Shown: piece after piece, positions 22,080 to 34,400 of the stretch
Numbering within the stretch: the first letter of the stretch is position 1
Layout: every line of letters begins with the position of its first letter
From: Mycteria americana
Taxonomy: Eukaryota > Chordata > Aves > Ciconiiformes > Ciconiidae
DNA length: 64,000 nt
Direction of reading: 5' to 3'
Assembly: GCF_035582795.1 (NCBI RefSeq)
Contig: NC_134365.1
Span: 221,357,887 to 221,421,886, forward strand
Made by a program: the position numbers and the translations under genes
Notes under the pieces: generated by a model
Databases searched by the model: none
Told to the model about the DNA's origin: nothing
What the model saw: the letters and a program-made list of their open reading frames with translations, nothing else

Positions 22080-22390
22080 GACGAGCCCCGCCGGGCACCG
22101 GCACCGCGGCACCCCCGGGCACCGGCACCTCGGCATCCCGGACACCGGCACCCCCGGGCATCGCACCGGCACCGCGGCACCCCCGGGCACCGACACTGGC
22201 CCCGAGACATTGGACACCGGGACGGAGACCGCAGCACTGCTGGGCACCGGCAGCGAGAGCGAAGCTCCCCGGTACCGGGACCGAGACATCACCGGGCACC
22301 GCACCGGGACATCGGGCAGCGGCACCCCCGGGCACCGGGACCAAGACACCCCCGGGCACCGGGACCGCGGCACCCCCGTGGCACCCCCGA
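22080..22390. repeat. GC-rich degenerate minisatellite in the CHRDL2 5' region
   Basis: Units built from GGGCACCGGCACC, GCGGCACCCCC and CACCGGGAC recur about fifteen times with changing spacing right up to the CHRDL2 start codon. No ATG occurs between the C run and 22397, so the leader is free of upstream starts. The repeats produce long but meaningless open frames on both strands, rich in P, G, T or C, R. Confidence 0.8.
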
Positions 22391-22396
22391 GCTGCG

Positions 22397-22478
22397 ATGC
22401 TTCCCGGGGCGGGTCCCCTCGCCTTCCTCCTCCGGTGCCTGCTGCTCCTCTTCGCCTCCGAGAGCCGAGCCCGGGCTC
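22397..22478 (+). CDS. CHRDL2: CHRDL2 coding exon 1 (signal peptide)
   Basis: Encodes residues 1-27 plus one base: a short start, a leucine-rich hydrophobic core ([13 protein letters not shown]) and the small/polar end SESRARA, a classic secretory signal. This ATG is the first in frame and has G at -3. The donor is CTC|GTAAGT, phase 1. The RARARPD junction matches the human protein (HARARPD, recalled). Confidence 0.9.
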
Positions 22479-25400
22479 GTAAGTCTCCCGCGCTCCCCTC
22501 CCGGCTGCTCTGGGTCCCTCCGTGCCTCAGTTTCCCCATCGTCGGGGTGCCCAGGAATTTGCGAGGGGGGCTTTGCGGGCATGGCTAGGGACACGGGGAG
22601 GTTCCTCGCCGTGGCAGGTGCCGGTCCTCCACGGCCAGGATGTCCCAGGCCATGCAGCAAGCCGGGTCCCCATCCTGCACTGTTGGAGACACGACTGTGT
22701 CCCCCTTCACCCGCTGCTGTCCCCGGCTGCTTTGTGGGGACGTACAGCGCCGAGCACGCTGCTCAGTGCTGGTGAGGGGGCTGTGGGGTTTCGTGGGCTG
22801 GCAGGGACACATTGAAGGTCTGGGAGCCCCCTCCCGTGGGCTAGAAATTGCATAGGGCAAGAGGCTGAATTACAGCCTGTCCCCTGCACAGATCCCACCC
22901 CACCTGGGTGCATCTCCCCTCTGAGGGCGGATGGGGACGCGGGCAATTTGGGGAAATGATCCCCCCAAACCAAAGCTGGGGGCTTTTCTCTGTGTCCATC
23001 CCTTGTCCGTCTCCATGTCCATCCCTTGTTCTCTCCTTTCTCCTCCTCCCAGCTGGCCAGATAAGATTTGGGATGGGGAAGGGAGATTCAGCACTTCCTT
23101 GTACAAAAAGGCTTGAAGGACTTGGCCAGGGCTGTTTAGCAGCTTGGAGGGTGCTGGAGATGTTAATCGGGGCCAGGAGGTGAGTTTGGCTTGGGCAAAG
23201 TAGTGGAACCCCACCAGCGGGTGCTGGGCACCCCTACAACATCGCAAAGCCATCCGAGTGCCAAGCAAACGAGAGTTGGACCCGTTGTGTCCCTACATTT
23301 ATTCTCCCCTTTAATCTCTCGAAATCCCAGTAGAGTCTGTTGGTGGCTGCATTAGGGTGATTTATGACTTGCCCGCTGCCAGCAGTGCATTAGGCACTCG
23401 GCAAATAATCGTCCTCCTGGGGCGCCGACCCAAAATGTGAGCGCTGAATTGCTTGTCCCGGTGGCGGGGTGTGCTTGGGGGGAAAGGCAGGTGGATGGAT
23501 GGGGCTGTGCAGAGCGTTGGAGAGCGAAGTCCGGGTGAGTTTGGCTCCCTTCCCTTCCCTGGGCTCATCGAAAGCTGCTGAGCTCAGACCACAGCATCCG
23601 TTTCTTGCACGAGGGATGTGGGTCTGACTCCCTGCCTCTGCCAGGGCTGCGTTAGCCGTGGTACCCAGGTTAGGAGGAGGACGGAGACATCTCCAGAAGG
23701 TGAAACAGACACTAGGTGAGGTGTTTGCTCTTCAGGCTGATGGTAGCAGAGCCCCTAAATTGGGCACAAATCAGGATGAATGGGGACAGGAGGGGTTTGT
23801 CTGCTTTGGGAGAAAGCGCTGGGGTCTGTTTGCGGGATTTATAAGGGTGATAAAGGGCTGGGGACTGCGGGACAGGGGCAGGATTGGAGCAGGGAGGGCC
23901 GGGATCATCTCCAGCTCCACATCTCTTTGGCTCTGCTGCCGGGCGCATCCCACGGTGCGGAGGGCCTGGTTGGGGCTCCAGGTGCCCCGTGGTCGAGGGC
24001 AGGGGGGTCTTGGTGGCAAGGTCCTCACCAAGTCATGGACTTTTCTCTGCTGTCCACCTCTGCAGCTCACTGTCTCACATTTTTGTTGGGGCCAAGCGCC
24101 CAGGGAGAATGAAGACAGGAATAAATTAGTTATGAGCCTGCTCATCAGCCAAGAGACCTACAGTGTCGTGGCTAAAAATAGGTGAGAAGCAGAAACGCTC
24201 GGGCTTGAAGGCAAGTCAGAAAAGAAGAATTTGCCCACAGAAACAGGCTATTTTAGGGGATTTACACTCTCAGCTGAAAAAATATCAGAGGCACAGGTTA
24301 CTGGGCCGAATGTGCTGCAGCCCGGCCGCTATGAGTAATTCAGTGGCAATAGCTGAACACAACGATGTTTTGGCTGGAGGCATTTAAACACCAGCATCTC
24401 TGGAGAGCGCAGGGCATTCGTTTTCCCTAGGAGCTTGGAAGTTGCCATTTCATTTCTTTTTAACGTGGTTCCTGGAGAAAAGGGGGTTTGTGGGATGTAT
24501 CTGTCCTATGAGTTTGGATCCGGCATGACGAGGGACTCTCAGTCCAAGATGGGAAGGACGGGGATGAAAAGCAAATCCTGCTGGTGGCCATGGTAAGGGA
24601 GAGGCGAGGGCTGCACACCCCGCTTTAGACAACCGAGCGTCCCCTTGGGAAGGAGAGGAGGGAAACAGGGCCCCGTCTGCTGCTCGCAGAGCCCACGGGG
24701 ATGCTCTGGGTCCAGGACTTTGCTTGGCTTCTCCACCCTGGGGAGCGTGGCGATGCTTGGTGAGGCTGCATTTGCAGAGCTGCAGAGGTTTCCAGAGTCC
24801 CCAAGTCTCGAGAAGAAATTCCCAGCCCAGAACTGAGGTGAGTGCATGGGAAGCGATCTGGATGTGAGCGGAGCCGTTAGGATGCCACATGTCAAGGGCC
24901 CGGTGTGTTTTAACCAGTCCCTTCGCAGCTAAGTTGCATTTTAAGCCCTTCATAAATACAAGGCTGTCGTAGGAGTGCGTGGACTTTCTGTACCAGACAG
25001 TGCTTTTTACACTTTATTTATGACCGCTCTTAAAACTCGCAAACTGGTTTGCATAAACACAGTCCTGCACACCCGGCGCGGCGCTGGCTGGCAGGTGCGT
25101 GACCTCTGAAAAAGCTGTCGGGGCCTGAAGCCCATCTCAGACGTGCCCTGCTTGGGGGAGAGCTGCGGGGGGATTGCCCAGGGACGCAGAGATGGGAGAA
25201 ACCCCTGTGCCATGAGATGAAACAAGGGAGAAGTCTGGTGAGACCTGTGGGATGTTTCGGTAGCATCCTTGTTGGAGCCAGTTTGGTACCTGAAGTGAAA
25301 GTCCCTGCTAGGGAAACTGAGGCACAGGGCTTTCCACGCTTTGGGGTCTTGTGGGTGCGTTAGCCCCTCTCTAACCACGTGTCAAGGCTTTACCTGCAGC

Positions 25401-28400
25401 AAGGACTCACCTCTGGGGACTCCTCGGTGTCCTGTAGCGTAGAGGAGCTCCAGTGTGAATCAGGATAGATGTACGGTGATGCCATGCTTGCAGAGACCTG
25501 GCTGGGTAATGGGTGTGTGAATGCGAGCTGTTCCCTGGGCTGATGGAGCAGTGATGTAAAAGCAGCTTTAAACCTCCCATGACACATCAGGATGCTCTGC
25601 TCAGGTCTGGGAAACCCTGATGTGGGATGGGGGATGTAGGTCTTGCACGCGGACGTGTGTATGTGGCTTGACTTTGTTGAGCATCAGTCCCTATATCCAG
25701 AGGGAGGCGAAGTGAGCATGGCTGAACCTGAGCTAAAGGAGGATTTGGCAGCAGAACATGGTATTTCAGTAGCCATCACGCTTGCAGGTTTAATAGCTCA
25801 CTGTGGTTCCTGCTGATAGGCTTGGGATCGCTGCAGGAGAACATCTGACCTGTTTTGGCCCCTGGTTCAGCCATGGTCAAAGTGCCCAGGCAGCGGGACG
25901 AGTCACACTGTGTTGGGAAGCCCGTGAGGACGTCCTTGTCCACTGTGAATGTGGAGGAGTGCAAGGAACTGGCTCAAATGGGCTGTGTCAGTGGGTGGGA
26001 GAGCTTCAAGGGACAGGTTTCATGGACTGACCTGAGGGGACTTGTCTGCGTTTGAGGTCAGGAGATGTCCAGGGGTGGTCTGACCAACATCAGCCAGTTT
26101 GATGGTTCAACAAAGAGGCTGTGGGGTCTTGCCCATCTCCCCTCGGTTCATGGTCTCTCACTGGATCTAGAGCAGGTCATGAAGACGTAGGATGGAATCT
26201 TGTTGGTGGCTGGTGTATGAAGCTGTTGAGATACATCCTAAAGAGGTGCCGATGCCATTCTCATGGCATGAGAGAGATGTTAGCAGTCACTGAATGCAGC
26301 ACAGGACGGGTTTCTCCATGCCATTCGGTTTGTCACCCTGGATTGATGTCTCTAAACCATCTCATGAAGATGCTGCTCCAGTCTCAGAGCCTCCGTGATA
26401 GCCTCTTCTGGGATTTAAATCTCCTGGTAGCTGGAAAAATTCCCACAATACCTGTCCTGAGTCTTCCAGGCTTTGCCCCAAGCTGATTGTTTCTTCTTGT
26501 CCCTGCCATGGCTAGAGATCACCCTTTTCTTTGTAACAGCGCTCTCTTGCCTCATCCTCGCCCTTGTACTTTCCATCTCTATTACATACCCTCCTTACTG
26601 TCCAGGATGCAATTAATGATAATTGATAATGATTAATGATAATCAAAGTAAACCAGGGCCTGGGCCACAGCCTTGAGCATTGACCAGGGCTGTCCAGATT
26701 CTTGCTGTGGGTGCACTCCCCAGTATGGTGTTGGCCGGTGCCAACCTGGGCTTTAGAATCATAGAATCATAGAATCATTAAGGTTGGAAAAGACCTCTAG
26801 GATCATCTAGTCCAACTGTCAACCCAACACCTCCATGCCTACTAAACCGTGTCCTGAAGTGCCACATCTACGTGTTTTTTGAACTCCTCCAGGGATGGTG
26901 ACCCCACCACCTCTCTGGGCAGCCCCTTCCAATGCTTTGCCAAATGCCTGGGGACAGCGGGGCCAGGGCAGTTCCAGCAGGTGAGTTGAAATCAAATCAT
27001 TGAATACCCCAGGCCAGGCCACTGGCCCCAGACCCTGGCCTGGGGTATGCAATGATTTGGATGTAACCAGGTGGTCCTCACCCAAGAAAATGGCTGTTGG
27101 ATGGAGAGGCAGGGAGAAACCTTCCTCCTCCATGATGTCCCCAGCAGAGCCCTTCAGGGTAGGCAAGGCAGAGGAGCTCCCACGTGGAGGAGTTGCTCTC
27201 CGCAGCATCTTCCACCCTCTGTCTGGGCACGAGGCCACAGGACTTACTGGTGGGTGGCAGAGGAATCATTTCCACATCTTTCAGCTGTTTTTTCTGGTTA
27301 ATACAACCCATAATGGTACTCTGAAGAGCAGAGTCTTGTATTGGGGGCCTCTTGTGTTTGGGAACAAACTGGTTAGATGGGATCTGTTCTTGGAGGTGTT
27401 TGCAATGGGAGGTGTTTGCCCCTTCCCACCTCTGCTCCTGCTTCCAGGTCCCGTAGGGCCACCTCCAAGTGTGGAGCCTCTGGCTTGCCATCAGCAAGCT
27501 CTGGTTGTGTCTCCAAGGTGGCATGGACCAGGCTGGCCTGCTGTCTTCTCCTGCCCAGAGATTGCACGGTCCTCGGGAAGGAAAACAAGGTGATGGCTTC
27601 ATCTGGATTTTTGGTACAGCAGCCTTGAAAATGCTCCACAGCTCAGGAGCCCTCTCTGGAAAATGAAAACTAAAACAACGTGACTTTTGTGAGCGTGCTG
27701 TTGCCGAAGACGCAATAAATAAGAAGACTGAACGGCACGGGAGCAATTTACTGCCACAAATGGCTTTTCACTCCAAGTAAATTGGGAAGATATCCAAAGT
27801 TTGACCTCTGAAAATGAAATTATTAGCCTGGCATAGGGAAAAATGATCCAGAGCTCTCCGCTTTTAAGCCTCCTCCTTCCATCCATCCCCAGCTTGCTTT
27901 TAACCAAACACGCCGGCGCCTCTTGCCAATACGCAGCATAGTGCTACTGAGATGTGGGCAAGTGTCTGTTGCTGCCCAGTTCTGCCAGTCGGCTTTAATT
28001 TTACCAGCGGGCCCTTTGCAGACATGAATCAGGCTGCTTTCGAGGGCTGGACCCAAACCAGGGCTCCACTTGTGAAAAGCAAGTGATTAAATGTTTGAAC
28101 AAAGCAGCCAACTGGCATGGGAGCCTGCAAGCTGAACGAGCCCGTGTCACATGAAGGCAACTTGATTTCTTCACCCTCAGCGTAATTCATGAAGAAGCTG
28201 CAAGCAGGGAAAAATGAAGTCATTTTCCCACTGTTTTGCAAAATGATGATTTTTTTTTTCTTTTTTTTTTTTTTTCTCTGTCTCCTGGGTTTCTGCAGTT
28301 TACAGCCATGCAGTCCCCGTTCTTGCATGGTTTGCTGTAAGCTCATGTCATGCATGGCCAGGAATATGGGTTTGCTGACTTGTTAGAGGTTTGGAGCAAG

Positions 28401-31400
28401 CTATGGGGATGGTGTAAAGACCTGAGCAGGGAAAAGCCTCCTGCCTGTCCCTCTGATGGCATCCACCCCAAAATTATTGCAAATCTCCACCTCTGCAGAT
28501 GCAACGCTTGCCCCACACCAATGTGCTTGAACTAGGCAGTCTGGACAGCTGGTGGCCACCTCCTTTGAAGGTACAACTTGGAGAATCATGTGCTTGAAGC
28601 CATTAACTCAATGAGGAGCTCAGGGCTGCTGGCAGACCCGTAGGGCTTGAGTTGGAAGGGACGCATAAGGATCATCACAGACGCCTAGGGCTGCCCTTCT
28701 TGATGGCCACAGGGTCCGGCCATGGTAGCGCATCGCTTAGGTTCTTCCTGAGAATGGTCAGAAGCTGGAGGAGGGATGGCAGCCCACCACAGCGTATTCA
28801 TATGAGTTTTGCCTGGTTGGTGGGAGAAACACTTGCATTAAGCAGGTGGCATCTCCAGCTTTGGCAAGGTGGGACAACGCTGGCCAGGCTCTCTAAACCA
28901 CTGCTTTACCCCAGGTGACAGAGCGGAGCATGGGATGGCTTTTAGCATCATTGGGGTGGTGAACGCCACCGAGCTCGTTTTGGGGACCCTCTGCTATTCA
29001 TCGAGGAGTCCTTAAAGCAGCGTAGCGGGGTCAGCACCCACTAGCTTGCCTGACCTCATGTGGCGGGTGGCAGGAGCTGGGCACCATGCCTTGGAAAACA
29101 GCCCTCTCCCCTCTCCCCTCTCACCGCATCCCCAGGGCATTGCAAGGTTTTAAAAGACCCATAAATGCTTCAGGAAGCATAAATATCTCTGCTGCCTTCA
29201 AGCAACGTAGTCGCCCAAACTACCTCAAATCCCCTCGATGACATAACCTTTTAAGTCACCTTCAGTTTTTAGTGGGGCTGTAGGCACTTAAACCACTAAT
29301 AACACACGCAGGCAGGCATGTGCTTATTCACGAAAGAGCTTAAGCCCCGGCATGTCCCTCCGGCTGGTCGGGACTTGGGGACACGCCACAGGAGAGTGGG
29401 AGCAGCCGACGGGCTGTGGTGGGAGTTACAGGGTCCAGGTTCCTGCAGGTCTGACTTGGGTTAGGGCTGGGTCCTGCAGGACCAGGCGATGCTTTTTGAT
29501 GTGAACATTAAGGATGACTCAATTGGGTGTTCTGGCCAAAGCCCTGTGGTTGTTGTTGGTGATTACGGCCATGGTTTGTCCCACAGGTCCTGCTGCAGGC
29601 TGGCCTTGATCTGCCAAAGGGTTGGTGTGTAACCAAGGGCTTGGAGACGGAGGGGGTTGAAAGGGACCTACTAAAATCTGGGGAGAGGGTGGATCACCAA
29701 AGGGGATCTCCTTCACCAGTCATGCTGGGCACCATCTCATCTCTCTCCCTGTGCCGCGGCAAAGTTAAACCCATCCCAGTGTAGGCAGGGCTGGATCGTT
29801 TCTGGGACAGACACCTCCAGTTCAGGAGCACAGCTGGAAACTGGCTCTTCTCAGGATGATAGGATCAGAGGAATAGAAAAATACATGGTTTTGTGCTTTT
29901 CGGGGCAAAAAGTGGACAGGGTGGACTTGCTATCCCCATAGACAGCCCCATAAATGAAGAGCATGGTTCAACCCACGCCAGCCAGACTAGTGCCACATCA
30001 AGCCTGGTAAAGCCAAGGGGCTGAGCCTGGTGGGATTGGACAAGTCTGCATGGTCCTGCTCCTCAGGGCTGATGCTTGGCTCTCCGTATGCTGATAGTGC
30101 TTGTCCAGGGGTCCTTGAGAGAATGAGCTGAAGCTCGTAGGGGGAGCAAAAGGTTTTCCTTCAGAATGTGTTTCTCCCTCAAAATGTCTTTTTTCTTCTT
30201 CTTCTTTTTTTGGGTAACATTGAAAATGTCTCCTAAATTCAGGCTCTCCTATCTCCCCCACCACTCCCAGCCCTTCTGGTCTCCCTGGGGGAAATTCACT
30301 CCCATAGCATCACCCTGAAATCACCTGTCCATCTTCCAACGAGTATTTCTACTAACCTATTTTTGAGTGACAACTCTAATTTTTTCCTCAAAAATTCTGT
30401 TCCTTGCTTGCAAAGGGAGTTGAGCTTGCTCAGGGGTGTTGCCATTTGGTCAGATGGGTCCCAGCCTAAAAAAACAAATCACAGCAAAAATGAGGCTTTT
30501 GGGGAATGTATTCAGTCTGGGGTCTGGTGGGTGGGATGTGGCCATCAGCTACTCATGGGGGACAGCATGAAGGCACAGAGCTCTCCTTGCTCTTCTCATC
30601 ACGGAGGGAGGAGAGCTCTCCCAAAGACAGTCCCTTTCTCTCACGTAGCTTCTCCTGGTTGACTTTCAGGGCCAGATGTGTTCTGCGACTTCAATGGCAA
30701 GAAGTACAGCCCGGGTGAGAGCTGGCACCCCTACCTGGAGCCGCAGGGGCTGATGTACTGCATCCGCTGCAGCTGCTCTGAGGCATGTCCCCCACGAGGT
30801 TCGGTGGGAGGTGGTGGGGATGCTGCTGCATTGGGGCATCGCTTTGGCAGCTTTTAAGCAGATTGGTTCTGGTGTCTAATTTGACCAGAGAAGCCCTTTC
30901 CAGTCCCATAGGGACGTTGAATTAATCTCTTTCCTTGTGAAAAAGCCCCATGTCCCCCTGGGTGTGTTGGGTTGACCTTGTGAGGGAGCTGTCTCAGTAG
31001 GGTTGGTGGGCTGTGGGTGGAGGTGGCTCAGGGCTGCTGTGGGACCATGGGTGGTCTTTGATGATAAGAGATGAGACCATGAGCTGGCTGACAGCGGGGT
31101 CTGAGCCAGGGATGGAGACATCCTTGATTGGGTGAGCTACACCAGCACAATCTATCGTGATAACGGGGCCATCATCCAACATCTTCCTCCTCTTGCAGGG
31201 GTGAACATGTAGCTGAACGAACCGTCTTTCTCTCTCTCTCTCCCCAGAACGCCAACATCAGGTGCTACCGGATCCAGTGCCCGGCTCTGCAGTGCGCCAG
31301 CCCCGTCACCGACCCCCAGCAGTGCTGCCCGCGGTGCCTCGGTAGGTGGACATCCCACGAGGAGGTGGTGACAGGGTGGCCGTGATCCTGCAGGGTGTAC

Positions 31401-34400
31401 CTCAACTGCAGTCACTTGAATGCTCATGCCTGGGGCAGCACAGCGATGCTGGGTCTGGTCCTGCTCATGGGGTCACAGCAGCAACAGCAGCTTGGGCTGC
31501 TTGCGTTGCTTTTTCCCCCCAAAAAATGTCATTTTGATGGAAAAGGGCTGTCTACCAGACCACTTCCTTCAATTCCCTCCCCATCCCAAGAAGCCTCGTA
31601 GGGACAAAATGATTGTTCACAGTTCAGTGACAAACCAGAAGCTGGCACTTTATTCAGATAATTTGCCAGCAAAATGTGTTAGATACAGGAAAAAATTTTT
31701 TTTGAAGATTTTTGACAAAATTCTTGAATTTTTCCCTCCCCTGGATATGATGACCTCCAACATCAGACAGAGTCAGATAAAAAGGTCTTCTCCCATGGGT
31801 AATTAGCTAAAAATTAAAAATGCTTTTTTTTCTCTCTTTTTTTTTTCTAATTTTCCAAATCATCGATGGTTTTTGACTAGCTTTGCCACTGCTCTGGCAC
31901 AGCGGGGGCCAAGACCCCGGGAGGTCAGACTTCCAGTTTTACCTTTGTGCTGAGCTCAGCGCGGTCAGGGCAGCCCTGTTCTCCAAAAGCTTTTGGGCAC
32001 ATAAATCCCCACGGGCCATGCAATGCCCCGGCCACTTCTTTGTGATAACTGCAGTGTGTAAAGGTCTCCTTGTCCTTTTGGGTTGGGCCGGTGGGGAATG
32101 TGCTGAGCATCCGTGCTACATCGGGGCCAGGCAAGGGCTGGCTCTCATCCCGTTGCTTTCTCATCTTCTTTTCCAGAGCCACATTCCCCTTCTGGCCTCC
32201 GGGCACCTGTCAAGTCCTGCCAGTACAACGGGACAACCTACCAGCAAGGCGAGATGTTCACCACCAGCGAGCTCTTTCCCAGCCGCCAGCCGAACCAGTG
32301 TGTGCAGTGCAGCTGCTCCGTAAGCTACCTGCCAAACCCATGGGAGGGTGGGAGGGCTTGGGGTCTGCTCCTGCACCCCAACAGTGTCCCACCAGGTCAA
32401 AAACCTCATGAGGACCACTGGCTGGTACCGGCCCATGGTGGGATGGTTTATTGTCAGGATCAGGTTATCAGTGCAGGAGATTGATCTTCCTCTGAGCTTC
32501 CTCTGAAATGGTGCTGGGTCCTCCCTGCCCAGCGACTAAGGACCACCGCAGAGCTGGGTGCTTCCCCCTCTGCCCAGGAGTGTTATCTAGCCTTGACCCA
32601 GAGCAAGGTGCGCTGCAAATGTCCGCTGGGCCCTGGGGTTGGAGCGCAAAGCACTTGCCTGCATCTCCTCCCTGGTGGGAACAGCACAACCAAGCTGCTC
32701 CAAGGGTGGGTTACTCACTGGAGATCCCATGGGCCAGTTCTGGGTGGACCCTGCTGGGGGTCCTTGGGTTGGGCAGGGAGACAGCCCTGTCCCCACTGAG
32801 CATGCCAACAAGTGCATTTGCCCGCTGCGAGGACCAGTGCTTGTCCCCACGGACGGCAGAGAGGACAACCAGGAGCCCTTCCCCATACGTACTTGCTGCA
32901 AAGCAGATGAGGTTTGTAGCCAGAGGACCTGGGGGAGCTCAGCGTGCTTGCAAGGCAACATGAATGCCAGCTCTTGGGCTTCAGAAGTTCTTGGTACATT
33001 GAGCCCAGTGCTGAGCTGGTGGGACTGAACTGAGCTCCAGAAATGGTTTGGTGGCTCCTAACCGCTGCTGGATGCTTGGGTCTTGTGGTGCCTCCAGCAG
33101 CCAGCTCCTGCCCTGCATGGCTGGAGCTCACCCCCAACGCAGCCAGAAAACGACAACAGAGAGATGGGGGCATTTGCAGCAGAGCCTGGCCGTCAGGGAA
33201 GGCAATGGGCAGGCGCCTGGTGATCTTCATCCCCTTTGCTTGGATTTAAGTGGAAGCTGAACCCAGGGCGGAGACATGCTTGACCACCTGGGTGGCCTGG
33301 CTGTACCAGGAGCCCATTTCATCTGGAAACTCCTGCAGTGTGTTCACCAGCCCTCCCAGCCATCGTGTTCACAGCTGTGCCCCGGAGCTATGCATGTGTT
33401 TTCCAGGCTGTCCATGAAAAGCATTTGCAGGAAGCGTCTGCCTTTCACCCTGAGTTGCAGTGACCTTTGTGGGACCATTGCATGCCCATCTTCCTTGCTG
33501 GTCCCAATCGGTTTATCCGCTCTGCCCTACCCAAGGGCTGCAACAGCATCCGGGATGCTATGTGGTCCTCGGTGTGCGTCCCTGTGGTGGATTGCCCATC
33601 CACCACCCATCTGCCAGCACCAGAGGGATGTTCCTCCTCTGCGAGTCTCCAGCAATGCCCTGAGACAGGGCTTGGCTCCACTCTGCCCAGCCTTCTTCCG
33701 CAGGCTGAGATCCTGCAAAAACCCGTTGAAAACTGAGTCCTGACGCTTTGCTCAGGAGGCGGGAGGCAGCCTGGCCAGCGGCGATGGGGAAGGTGTGTGG
33801 AGTGCGGGGCCGCGCGTGCCAGGAGCTGAGTGTTGGGAGATAAATGGAGCAGCTCCTCCTCCTCGAGAGGGAGCGAGGAAGGGGGGATAGAAAGTGCCAA
33901 CGCTGGACTTGGATGCCGTGGGGAACTGCTTGCAGCGGCCACAGCCTCTGCCATAAAAAAGAAGAGGGTTGCAGGCTTGGCTTTCGCTGCCCGTCGTACA
34001 GAGCCCTTGAATGGGACCAGGCTTCACTGGTCTGTGCTTTGCTTGCAGCAAATCATTTGACTAAGCTTGGCCAGGAAAAAAAAAGGGGTGAGAGCGCCCA
34101 AACCACCTCCCTCTCTCACGCCAAGAGCACGCACGTGGTTACCATCAGCTTGATGCTTGATAGTAAAGTATCTGTGATACTAGGATAGCTGGTCTGAGCC
34201 TTTGGTGCTTGTGTGCACCTTGGAGCTAGGTGGCTTGGAGCTAGGTGGCAAGAGGCAGAGTTTACACATAGAAATTACAGTTTGGAGGCTGGTTCCTCTC
34301 TGATGGACCCCAACTGGATGCCAGCCCACCAGGCTGGGGACAAAGGCCAGGAAGGTGCCCTCAAACCTGACTGTACGTGCCCACCTGGCTCTGCTTTCCC

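Larger units (their letters stand above)
21150..22600. promoter_or_regulatory. CHRDL2: CpG-rich region over the CHRDL2 5' end
   Basis: CG dinucleotides are frequent through this stretch and peak at 22070-22480, where the first coding exon lies. It contains a short A run near 21960, a 23-base C run and a minisatellite. The transcription start is not evident: no clear TATA box was seen near the coding start. Limits were judged by eye. Confidence 0.65.
22479..30669 (+). other. CHRDL2: CHRDL2 intron 1
   Basis: The intron is 8.2 kb, from GTAAGT to TTTCAG. Content seen: mostly unique sequence; a TAAT-rich direct repeat at 26612-26643; a minus-strand CR1 3' end at 26756-26945; a strong hairpin at 26993-27059; a T-rich tract near 28249-28276; and a weak CR1-like scrap near 28636-28690. 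No coding sequence recognised. Confidence 0.85.

Noticed and set aside
22067-22396. 110-codon N-terminal extension of CHRDL2
   Set aside because: The frame is open but would have to start at TTG; no ATG occurs there. The signal peptide beginning at 22397 must be at the N-terminus.
21625-22539. 304-codon minus-strand open frame over the CHRDL2 5' end
   Set aside because: It is the reverse reading of the GC-rich minisatellite (repeats of CRCPGVP type) and of the signal-peptide exon. No domain and no sensible start.
32113-32484. Open frame around CHRDL2 exon 4 as an independent small gene
   Set aside because: The conserved part is exon 4 in its proper frame. The ends of the frame are intronic.
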